Source: Deroplatys truncata
Lineage: Eukaryota; Arthropoda; Insecta; Mantodea; Mantidae
DNA: 64,000 nucleotides
Reading direction: 5' to 3'
NCBI GenBank assembly: GCA_030765065.1
Contig: CM060978.1
Coordinates: 114,185,692-114,249,691 of the forward strand
Shown here: piece after piece, positions 23,201 through 35,200 of the stretch
Layout: every line of letters starts with the position of its first letter
Numbering within the stretch: position 1 is the first letter of the stretch
The notes under the pieces: model-generated
Database searches by the model: none
Seen by the model: the letters and a program-made list of their open reading frames with translations, nothing else
Told to the model about the DNA's origin: nothing
Translations under genes and position numbers: made by a program

Positions 23201-26200
23201 GTATTTCTATATTGCCCTTGTAAATATATATTCCCCTTACATCTACAAGAAACTTAGCAATAAGATAGAGTCTGCAAATGTTTATCTCGATTAACATGAA
23301 GTAGATGGAGAATAAGCCTTTGTAAAAATAGTTTGTACAAGAGTAGAGAAAGTCATGTGAGTGTAACACATCAGTTTTTTTATCTTCTTTTAATATTCCA
23401 AGTGTTTCCGATACGGGACTTATGTCATCTATACCAATACTGAGTTACGCATATAAAAGTTGCCCGCTTCCCGTTTGAATGCGGATAATTGCAATATCAT
23501 ATTTAATTCGAAATGAGCGAGCAACTACAATGGACAATTTTATGCAATAATCGTTCGCGAACTACCTATCCCTAGTCGATTATCGGCGTTCTCTGTCAGC
23601 ATTTCAGTTTATTTCATCAATCGAATTTTGTTCGCATTCTGCAAAATTACTTAGTTTAGATACAAGAAAGAGTTAAATTGAAATTAAATTGAGTTTTATT
23701 AAGAGTGAAAATTGTGGAAGCGTATATGAAAACCGGTTCGATTAAGGAAAACCATGATATTTTCAGAAAGCTTCCGGATAGAGGGCAACTGGTAAGAGTA
23801 ATGCACAGTTTGTTTAATAAGTGGGATGCTGCAGGGGGACTTTTCAGCTTTTCGCTTCTGTACACTTTCTCTACTACGTGCTTACAGTAGTAGAGGAAGT
23901 ATTTTATTCCACCCAAAAATTCGATGTCTAGATTTCACCGAAATACAGAAATCCTTCCACTCCAAACCACTTTTTACATTGAACATTTTTCGTTATTTTT
24001 TATTTTCTCAAAAATGGTTTTAACGATTTTGATTAAAATACCATATGGTTAAGCGATTTTCATGACAAAATGTATAACTACCTCGAATTTTCTGGCCATA
24101 GCCTTTGAAGTCCACTTTATTCTTAAACACTTTTGTATAATTGGTAAACCATGAGAGATAGACAATATCTTGCTACAGAACAAACGTAGCTCTCAACGTA
24201 GCACACAATTTATGTAAAATATTTTTTTTTCTGGCGTTAACAATTTTCGATATATTCTTTGTTATTGGTTTTAATTTTCATTTATACTTTTCTCAAGTAT
24301 TCCTTTTTACTTTCTCTACTACATAATTAGAGTAGTTAAGTAGAGATAGTATTTAATTCCACCCAAAAATTCGATGTAGAGATTTCACTGGAAATATATG
24401 TTTTGAGGCCCCGGAAAAAAAGATTTACTGCTCGGGGTAACTATCTTTATTGTTTGCTTGCGGTTAAGGCCAACGCAGCAACTATCCCTTTTGTGTATGT
24501 AATACTTCAGGTACAAAAAATTATTTTAGTAGACAGAGGAGGTATTGCATTGCACCCAAAAAATCGTTACAGAGATTTCGCTGAAAATAAATTCAGTTTT
24601 GAGGTTGCGGCGGTATTAATGTTTGTGTTCGAAAGATGCTACTGTTTATCTGCCGCACGTATGGAATACAATTTGTCGCGGTCACTTCGTGTTATCTTTT
24701 ACTGAGCGCCTGTTATTGTATTTAATTTTGGGTTCACTGTCCTCCGGCTAGCTATGATTTCTCGGTCAAGCACTTCTCTTGTACAGGGTGTGTAAACGGA
24801 AAGGAGTTTTTATCCAAAGATAACACTGATAAAATAATTTGTTTTACACTTTTATTGTCGTAACACATTATTCACTTTCACATATTAATCTTGACACTCG
24901 TCAAACTGAAACTGTTATAATAACTTCTTTACTGCCCATTATTAATTCGCGTACTTAACTTTACGACACGAGAGATTTTTCATAAATTTGCTACGCGTAA
25001 CCTGCAAATCGATAACTTATGCGATGTATTCACCATGACTGCTTCTGTTGAACTCATCGATGTCTTATACGCGAATGCTTCTGTTGGAATACGTGAAACT
25101 TGACTCTGACACGAATTTATACTCCTTCGCCCGATATGTCTAAAGATTTATAACCGAGCTGCTATTGGTTAATAAAACGCGCCAACATTAGCGTCTATAT
25201 TTATATCCAATGAAAATTACGAAAACATATGCTCTAGGGAAAATGTTCCCGCAAATTCTAAGAAAAACACGCCACTCTGACGTCATTTGCTCGTGTCTAA
25301 TAATGATAAACAGCTCACCCCCTCGCTACATTGTTACACGCTATTATTGTCAGTTTCAGTAAGGCCGTATAAACCCACTTCTCAACAATGATTACAATCA
25401 ACAAACATCTCAAATCAATATCACACAACAATGCATATTGCGAGTGTATTCTTGTAATGTTTGTGTATTTGTGTTTACTTCACGCGTTGAAGCCATCTTG
25501 TGACGTCATTCATTTGTTCGGTTTGTAGCTCCATCTGGTGTTAGCAATTTGCGGCAGTATTAGTTTTTGTTTGAAAGAATTTTACTTTTATTTTTTTATT
25601 TAATTCTGTTTCACTGTCCTCCGGCTAGCTATTATCTTATTTTGGGTCGAGTACTTCTCTTTATACAGGTTGTGTAAACGGAAAGGAATCTTTTATCCAA
25701 ATATAACACCGATGAAGAAATTTGTTTTACACTTTTATTGTCGAACACGTTAACTATCACATTTATAGATTGATCTTAACACTCGCCAAACTGAAACTGT
25801 TATAATAACTTCATTACTGATAATTCTTAATTCGCATACTTCAACTTTTTGTATAATTAACTTTATAACACTTGAGATTTTTCATAACTCTGTTACGCGT
25901 AACCTGCAAATTGATATCCGAAGTGTGCCGTACAAATACTTTCGACGAACTGACGGGAATGCGACGTGTAGTGTACAAAGAATTTTGATGAACTGACGGG
26001 GTCTACCTCTAACCTACTCTTTCTATACTCCTTCACCCAGATATGCCTAAAGATTATAACTGAGCTGCAATTGGCTAATAAAACGCGCCAACATTAGCGT
26101 CTATTTTTATATCCAATGAAAATTATGAATACATATTCTCTAGGGAAATGTTCCTGAAGATTCTAAAAAAAACGCGCCAACATTACGTAACTTCCTCGTT

Positions 26201-29200
26201 TCCAATAATGATAAACAGCTCACCCCCTCGCTGCATTATTGCACGCTATTATTGTCAGTTTCAGTAAGGCAGTATAAACTTACTTCCCAACAATAATTAC
26301 AATCAATAAACATCTCAAATCAATGTCACATAAAAATGCATCTTCATACTACAATCATTATTTACATTTAAGTAAATTACTGCATCAATATTCACACTAC
26401 AATCACTCTGACATTTACATTTTTGTGATACAAATTACTGCGTCAAGGTTCCCCGAATAAAAAAATAGGAAAAGGTCTTCGCGCGCGCGTGTTGTGTGTG
26501 TCTGTAAATAGCATAGCTCAAAAACGAAATGTCGGATAAATACCAAACTTGGTATTTAAATTCAATACCTCCAAAGATGCGACACGAAGGACTTTAAAGA
26601 AACTTTCTCCACCCCAAACTATCCTTTACATGGAATATGTTTCGAAGTGTTTGATTTTCTGAAAAAGTGGTTTTAACGCTTTTGATTAAAGTAGATACAT
26701 AGGTATTAAAGATATTTACATTACAAATAAAATGTATATTCTGAATTTTTTGAGAATAGCTTGTGGAGTCCTCTTCATTCGGTAGGAAATTTATGTAACC
26801 TTGTATAACTGGTAAATGTTAAGCGATAGACGAAAACGTGCCTACTACACGTAAAATGTAGGTCTCTTTAAAACACGCGATTTATTTCAAATAACTTTCT
26901 ACTTTCTCTACTACGTATAGTAAGTAGGGGAAGTATTGTATTCCATCCAAAAATTCGATACCGAGATTTCACCGGAAATATATGTTTTGAGAACCCCTGA
27001 ATCCAAAAGAAGCATTTTTGGAAACATGTCCGTGTGTGTGTCTGTATGTCTGTCTGTGAACAGCATAACTCAGAAACGAACAGTCTGATAAACACCAAAC
27101 TTGGTATTTAGGTTCAGTATCTACCAGAGATGCGACACGAAGGTTTTCAAGAAAATCCCCCACCCCAGAGTACCCTTTACAGGAACATTTTTCGAAAATT
27201 TTTTTCTCAAAAATGGCTCTAACGATTTTGATTAAAATATCATATGTTTAAGATATTTTCATGACAAATGAAATGTATATCTCGAATTTCCTGGGAATGT
27301 CTCAAAAGTGTTCTTCATTGTGAACGACGTTTGCATAACTGGTAAACCATAAGAGATAGACAAAATTTTACTACACAAAAAATGTATATCGCGTTAAAAT
27401 ACACAATTTATGTCATATACATTTTTTGTTGTTGAGTGAACCATTTTCGAGATATTGCTTGTTATTCCCTTAAATTTTTCGATACTTATTTTCTGAAATG
27501 GGAATTCGTTATTCATTTTTTTTGTCTTGGATATGCAAAGAGTATTAATCTGTGGCAAAGAGAATGGTGCTGCACCTAGCAACCAGCTATTAAGAGATAT
27601 GTATGTGCTTAAAGGCTACTGTATTTCTATATTGCCCTTGTAAATATATATTTCCCTTACATCTACAAGAAACTTAGCAATATGATAGAGTCTGCAATGT
27701 TTATCTTGATTAAGATGAAGTAGATAGAGAATAAGCGTTTGTAAAAATAGTTTGTACAAGAGTAGAGAAAGTCATGTGAGTGTAACACATCAGATTTTTT
27801 TTGTAGCATCAGCTATGTTTGAGATATCCGTTATTAAAGGCTGGTTCATAATAGTCCGAGGACGGTAATGAAATTGGAAATGAGAAAAGGGAGCAATGCA
27901 CCATAGAATAACAACCGAAACGGGAACTAGAACGGGAAGCAATGCAGCATACCTACAAAAATTGGCCCGGCCTCTATGATGTGGGAGTAGTGCGTCTGGC
28001 TCACATTCAAGAGGTCCCGAGTTCGAATTTCGGTTAGAGTTACCCGTATAAGGTTTTTCCCTTATCCTGAAAGGACGAATGTCGGATAATTTTAAGCTCT
28101 ATGGACCCCGGGTTCGTTTGAGCATCATTTCATTCATAGTCTGATATGACATAACCGCTTAAAGGGCATTAACCCACCCCTCTAAAAAAGGGTTTTGCTG
28201 TAGTATTACCATTTATTTAATGCCATACTATGAAGCTGTTTATTCTTTGTTAATTTCTACCGGTTTTTGCTGTTCTTCGTAGCTTTTTCTATTGTTCTTC
28301 AGGCAATTGTTCTTGAGTTGCTACAAATAAATTACAGATAATCCTTTAACTAGAAGAACCAATGCGCAATGCATCAGCGGGTGTCCGGATTTGAAGTTAG
28401 GAAGCACCGCAGATTCATAATGTAGTGGTAGTATTATTATTTGTAATTGAAAATGCTACTGTTTATTTGCCGCACGTATGGAATACAATTTATCGCGGTC
28501 ACTTCGTGTTATCTTTTACTGGGCGCCTGTTTTTGTATTTAATTTTGGGTTCACTGTCCTCCGGCTAGCTATGATTTCTCGGTCAAGCACTTATCTTGTA
28601 CAGGTGTGTAAACGGAAAGGAGTTTTTATCCAAAGATAACACTGATAAAAGAATTTGTTTTATACTTTTATTGTCGTAACACATTATTCACTTTCACATA
28701 TTAATCTTGACACTCGCCAAGCTGAAACTGTTATAATAATTTCTTTACTGCCCATTATTAATTCGCGTACTTCAACTTTTTGTGTAATTAACTTTACGAC
28801 ACGAGAGATTTTTCATAACTTTGCGACGCGTAACCTTGATGAAATGCATGCGATGTATACTCCATGATTGCCTCCGTTGAACTACGTGAAACTTGATTCG
28901 GACACTGAATTTATACTTCCTCGCCCCAATATGCCTAAAAATTATAACCGAGCTGCTATTGGTTAATAAAACGCGCCAACATTAGCGTCTATATTTATAT
29001 CCAATGAAAATTACGAAAACATATGCTCTGGGAAAAATGTTCCCGAAAATTCTAAGAAAAGCACGCCACTCTGACGTCATTTGCTCGTCTCTAATAATGA
29101 TAAACTGCTCACCCCCTCGCTACATTACTGCAAGCTATTATTGTCGGTTTTAGTAAGGCCGTATAAACCCACTTCTCGACAATGATTACAATCAACAAAC

Positions 29201-32200
29201 ATCTCAAATCAATGTCACACAACAATGCATATTCACACTACAATCACTCTGGCATTTATAATTTTGTGATACAAATTACTGCGTCAATAATTACCACATA
29301 TATTACTAATTTCCACAGAACACCAAAGTAATTTCTTCCAGTTTCATGTTTCCAGCTTGCGACTATAGAGGACACTGTTTCTGCTATGGTCGCCTAGAAT
29401 AACCTCTACAGTGAAGAGTTGAATATGCACAATATGGATATAAAATGCCGTGCCCGGGAACGAGAACGCGAGAGTTAAAACTTGGCCAAGTTTTCTTTCC
29501 TGTTCCCGGGGTCCGGGAAAGCTTCCCTTCGATTGTGAACGTTCCCATTAGAATACATATGTATCAACTTTGTCGAATTCTCGTCCTGGTTACCGTTCTA
29601 GGGTTGTTGTGAACCATCCATAATGGATCGAATTGCTCAACGCTGTGTTCTTTTAAAGTCCTGTCGATTTTCATGTGTTTCTCGCGATGTCAGGAAAGAT
29701 CATGGGATTTAAAGGCCAACATATTATATGTTAATTTACTTTCTCAACTACAGTAAACAAGGTATTGCATTCCACCCAAAAATTCGATACCGAGATTTCA
29801 CAGGAAATAAATGTAATGAGGCCCCCTGATCCCCCCCAAATTACTTTTAGAAAAAGATCTGTGTGTGTCTGTAAACAGCATAACTTAAAAGCCAAAAGTT
29901 GGATAAATACCAAACTTGGTATTTAAGTTCAGAACTTTCCTAAGAGACGACATGAAGATTTTCAAGAAAATCTGATTTAGCCATCCGATTTCATGGAACA
30001 TGAAAATGTTTGTTTTTCTAAAAATTGGTATTAATGTCTTGATTAAAATACCATTTATTAAATATATTTTCTTAACAAATAAAACGTATATCAATTTTTT
30101 GGGAACACTCTTGAAGCCCTGTTCATTTGGAAGGAATGCTGTATAATCTTGTATAGTTGGTATACATTAAACAATAAACAAAATTTATTGTACAAAAAAA
30201 TATAGGTCTCGTAAAACATACAATTTATTTGAAATAACTTTTTATTTTCTCTACTACGTATAGTAAGTAGGGGAAGTATCGTATTACACAAAAAAATTCC
30301 ATACCGAGATTTCACCGGAAATACATGTTTTGAGACCCCCTGAATCCAAAAAAAGCATTTTTGGAAACGTCCGTGTGTGTGCCTGTGAACAGCATAACTC
30401 AGAAACGAACAGTAGGATAAACACCAAACTTGGTATTTAGGTTCAGTATCTTCCAGAGATGCGACATGAAGGTTTTCAAGAAAATCCCCCCACCCCAGAT
30501 TACCCTTTACATGGAACATTTTTCGAAAATTTTAATTTTCTCAAAAACGGCTCTAAAGATTTTGATTAAAATATCATATGTTTAAGATATTTTCATGACA
30601 AATGAAATGTATATCTCGAATTTTCTGGGAATGTCTCCAAAAGTATTCTTCATTGTGAACGACTTTTGCATAACTGGTAAACCATAAGCGATAGACAAAC
30701 TTTTACTACACAAAAAATGTAGATCGCGTTAAAATACAGAATTTATGTCATATACTTTTTTTTTTGTTGAGTGAACCATTCGAGATATTGCTTGTTATTC
30801 CCTTAAATTTTCAAATAGTTACACTTTTTCTCAAATTCGTTATTCAATTTTTCACTTTCTCTGCTACGTATAGTAAGTAGGGGAAGTATTGTATTCCACC
30901 CAAAAATTCGATACCGAGATTTCGCCGGAAATACATGTTTTGAGAACCCCTGAATCCAAAAAAAGCATTTTTGGAAACATGTCCGTGTGTGTCTGTGAAC
31001 AGCATAACTCAGAACGAACAGTCGGATAAACACCAAACTTGGTATTTAGGTTCAATATCTTCCAGAGATTTGACACGAAGGTTTTCAAGAAAATCCCCCC
31101 ACCTCAGATTACATGGAACATTTTTCGAAAATTTTAATTTTCTCAAAAATGGCTCTAACGACTTTGATTAAAATATCATATACTTAAGATATTTTTGTGA
31201 CAAATGAAATGTATATCTCGAATTTTCTGGGAATGTCTCCAAAAGTGTTCTTCATTCTGAACGACTTTTGCATAACTGGTAAACCATGAGAGATAGACTA
31301 AATGTTACTACACAAAAAATGTAGATCGCGATAAAATACATAATTTATGTCATATACATTTTTTTTGTTGGGTGAACCATTTTCGAGATATTGCTTGTTA
31401 TTCCCTTAAATTTTCCAATACTTATACTTTTTCTCAAATTCGTTATTCATTTTTTTTTGTCCTGGTAATGCAAAGAGAATGGAATACTCCACATAGCAAC
31501 CACGTCTTAAAATATTTGACTGTCGCTTAAAGGCTAGCAATTCCCTTGCGTCTACAAGAAAATTAGCAATAAGATTAACATCTCGATATCTCGATTAACA
31601 TGAAGCATATGGAGAATGAGCGTTTGTAAAAATAGTTTGTACAAGAGTAGAGAAAGTCATGTGAGTGTAACACATCAGATTTTTTTTTATGTCCTGGACA
31701 TACAAAGAGAATGGAATGCGCCACATAGCAACCAGCTCTTAAAACATTTGACTATCGCTTAAAACCTACCAATTCCCCTTGCATCTACAAGAAAATTAGC
31801 AATAAGATTAACATCTCGATATCTCGATTAACATGAAGCATATGGAGAATAAGCGTTTGTAAAAATAGTTTGTACAAGAGTAGAGAAAGTCATGTGAGTG
31901 TAACACATCAGATTTTTTTGTTCTGGTAATGCAAAGAAAATGGAATACTCCACATAGCAACCACCTCTTAAAATATTTGACTATAGCTTAAAGCCTACCA
32001 ATTCCCCTTGTATCTACAAGAAAATTAGCAATAAGATTAACATCTCAATTAACATGAAGCATATGGAGAATAAGCCTTTGTAAAAATAGTTTGTACAAGA
32101 GTAGAGAAAGTCATGTGAGTGAAACACATCAGATTTTTTTGTGGCATAAACTTCCAAGATATTCCTTATTACTGGTTCGAATTGTTCAATACTTTGTTAT

Positions 32201-35200
32201 TCTTTTAAAGTCCCATCGATTTTCAGCCTTTTCTCACAATTCCATTAAAAGGGTATGGAATTTTAAGGCCAGATTATAGTATCCAGTTCTTAAACATTTG
32301 ACTATCATTGTTCCATTTGTATCTATAAATAAATGTGTAATTTAGCTAATTAGCTATTTCTGTAAAAGTATATCTCTATATTAAAATGAAGCAGATCAAA
32401 AAAATAAGCTTTCATAAGAATAGTGTGTATACACACCAATAAATGAAAGAGGGTGATAAAAGTCATGAATGTAACACAGAATTTTTACTTTCTCTACTAC
32501 GTATAGTAAGTAGGGGAAGTATTGCATTCCACCCAAAAATTCGATACCGAGATTTCACCGGAAATACATGTTTTGAGACCTCCTGAATCCAAAAAAAGCA
32601 TTTTTGGAAACATGTCCGTGTGTGTGTCTGTGTGTGTGTGTGTCTGTGAACAGCATAACTCAAAAACTAACAGTCGGATAAACGCCAAACTTGGTATTTA
32701 GGTTCAGTATCTTTCAGAGATGCGACACGAAGGTTTTCAAGAAAATCCCCCCACCCCAGACTACCCTTTACATGGAACATTTTTCGAAAATTTTAATTTT
32801 CTCAAAAACGGCTCTAACGATTTTGATTAAAATATCATATGTTTAAGATATTGTCATGACAAATAAAATGTATATCTCGAATTTTCTGGGAATGTCTCCA
32901 AAAGTATTCTTCATTGTGAACGACTTTTCCATAACCGGTAAACCATAAGAGATAGACAAAATTTTACTACACGAAAAATGTAGATCGCATTAAAATACAC
33001 AACTTATGTCATATACATTTCTTTTGTTCAGTGTACCGTTTGCGAGATATTGCTTGTTATTCCCTTAAATTTTCCAATACTTATACTTTTTCTCAAATTC
33101 GTTATTCAATTTTTATGTCCTGGATATGCAAACAGAATAGAATGCGCCACATAGCAACCAGCGCTTAAAAGATTTGACTATCGCTTATAACCTACCATGT
33201 TCCCCTTGCATCTACAAGAAAAGTAGCAATAAGATTGACATCTCGATTAACATGAAGCATATGGAGAATAAACGTTTGTAAAAATAGTTTGTACAAGAGT
33301 AGAGAAAGTCATGTGAGTGTAACACATCAGATTTTTTTTTCTTTCTTTTTCATGTTCATGTAAAAGAACAGAATTCCAAACCCATCACAGCTAGCGGTTA
33401 GATAAGATATGACTATCACTTTAGCTTAATGTGTTCTCCTTATACAAGCATTGAAAAGTGTAAATGACTAATAAAGGTTTATCTGTATTAACAAGAATTA
33501 GATAGAAGAATAAGCTTTTCTAAGAATGGTTTGTAAAAGTGTGACTAGAGAATGTCATATGAGTGCAACACATCAGATTTTGTTTCCTTCCTTTCTTTTT
33601 TGTGTCATGCAAAGAAAACAGAATTTCAAAGCCATCACATAATGACCGATTTTGAAAAGATTTGACTATCGGTTTGGCTTATTGTATTCCTCTTATACCT
33701 ACAACAAAACGTGTAAATGAGTAATGAAGGTTTATCTGTATTAACAAGAAATAGCTAGAGGAACAAGCTTTTATAAGAATATTTTTTAGAAGAGTGCATA
33801 GAGAATGTCATATGAGTGCAACACATCAGATTTTGTTTTTTTATATTCTGTTGTGCTCTGTATTTAAATGGTTACCTTTATCTGCTCAGTCAACAATAAT
33901 GCTGGCAGGCTGAGAGTGAGTCTGAGATGGGTTTGATTGGATGGGGGTTGTAGGATAATAGATGAGAATGAGACAGGGGGATGAAAGAAAGTAACAAGAT
34001 TGCTTCTTAATGGCTGCTGCTCAGAGTGTAATGGCCCTTCTCACTGCTGGTGTGATATGTTATTCACATTTAAATGGGAGTCACCCTGTATGTTGTGTGT
34101 TTGTGTGTGCATGTAGGAGGTAATTTCAAAAGCCACTTAAGTGATATTGATAATTCTTTCACCATTGCAAAGCAATGTTGTTCCTGCGAATATAGACTAT
34201 AAAACATTTCCAAATATTTTAAAACTGAGGGGAGGGGGATGGAGTTTAGGGGTTTTCATATGTATATCACCATCACCGCCACCGCCACCATCTACAAGGT
34301 AGGCCAGCACTGGTCTGTTCCAACTCAGAGGTGTATATACTTAATTTCAATCCACCTTCATTGTATATGAATATCAGATGATACTTTTAGCACTTTATTG
34401 CATTCATGGCAGACTTTCAATGACTTCCATCCCAAAGAGGTAAATGGGGAGGTTTAAAGTGTTTTAAAATTAAACTGGAGTGGGGAAATTATATATCTTG
34501 TTTATGTCACCTAATTTCTCTTTGATTTTACTTAACTTCATTATTAAGGAGTATTTTAGGTATTATTTTTGACAAAATTTTATACACTTGGGTTTTAGAA
34601 CCTGCCAAAAATGAAAAACTACCCTTACTTGCAATCCCTAATGCACAGATCAACACTCCTTGGCCTATCTAGCCAGAACTTTGTGCACTTATACTGCAGC
34701 ACCCAACAAAAATTATAGGCTGTCTTAGAACTTCCAAAAACTTTCCCTACCATATTTTCGATTCTTTATGTAGAAATTTGTTCTGATTTACCCATCCAAT
34801 CAAAACATTGGAAAATTGTACCATAAGATCTGCCAAAATGCAATTTTCCAAAAACTCTCCAAACCTTATTTTCAATCACATAGTGCATCAAAAGTTTTAT
34901 GAACTACCCTTATCTACATTTTTAATCCCTTATAGACAAAATTGTACTGCTTTACAAATCTGGGCATGCATTGTGCACTTGGGCAATAGGACTTGACAAA
35001 AATTACAGGAAACTGTATAACTTCAAAAAACTACCCCATACTCACATTTTCAATTCCTTATATACAAATCTGCACAAAACTTTGGACACTTTCACTTTAT
35101 GTACGATTGAAAATTGTAGGCACCTCAAAACTTAAAAAAGTCACCCCTATGTTTATTTTCAACCCGTTATTAACGAAATGCATCCATACAATGCTGGTAA

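Larger units (their letters stand above)
27838..29620. mobile_element. Harbinger-like DNA element (TAA duplication) with nested SINE and R2
   Basis: Terminal inverted repeats begin AGGCTGGTTCATAATAG and, at the other end, TGGATGGTTCACAACAA (complement strand), each followed by an AACGGTAA-like segment. They are flanked by TAA at 27835-27837 and 29621-29623. Removing it rejoins the host R1 copy cleanly. Without the nested SINE and R2 the element is about 0.7 kb, carries no ORF, and has GGGAACGAGAACG-type internal motifs. A 3-bp TAA duplication is typical of PIF/Harbinger MITEs. Confidence 0.65.
24531..29737 (+). mobile_element. One old R1 copy split by four later insertions
   Basis: R1 pieces at 24531-24605, 26446-26898, 27795-27837 and 29621-29737 are collinear parts of a single old-subfamily copy. 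The 5' end has TTGCATTGCACCCAAAAAATC, the middle TCTGTAAATAGCATAGC, then GAGATATCCGTTATTAA, then TTTTAAAGTCCTGTCGATTTTC. Interrupting them are a double R2 (24606-26445), a young R1 (26901-27794) and a Harbinger-like element (27838-29620). Confidence 0.72.
29738..32486 (+). mobile_element. Old-subfamily R1 copy split by younger R1 sequences
   Basis: Pieces 29738-30243 and about 32134-32486 are one copy. The first starts ACTTTCTCAACTAC and carries the old-subfamily segment GGAAGGAATGCTGTATAATC. The second carries CATAAACTTCCAAGATATTCC and ends GTAACACAGAA. The interruption at the AACTTTTT tract holds the younger copies described separately. Confidence 0.78.

Noticed and set aside
17855..32688. 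A recurring peptide (around GEISVSNFWVE) in many frames
   Set aside because: It recurs because the nucleotide sequence of the R1 5' end recurs. Starts, frames and stops differ between copies and the frame runs through the microsatellite, so I do not call it a protein.
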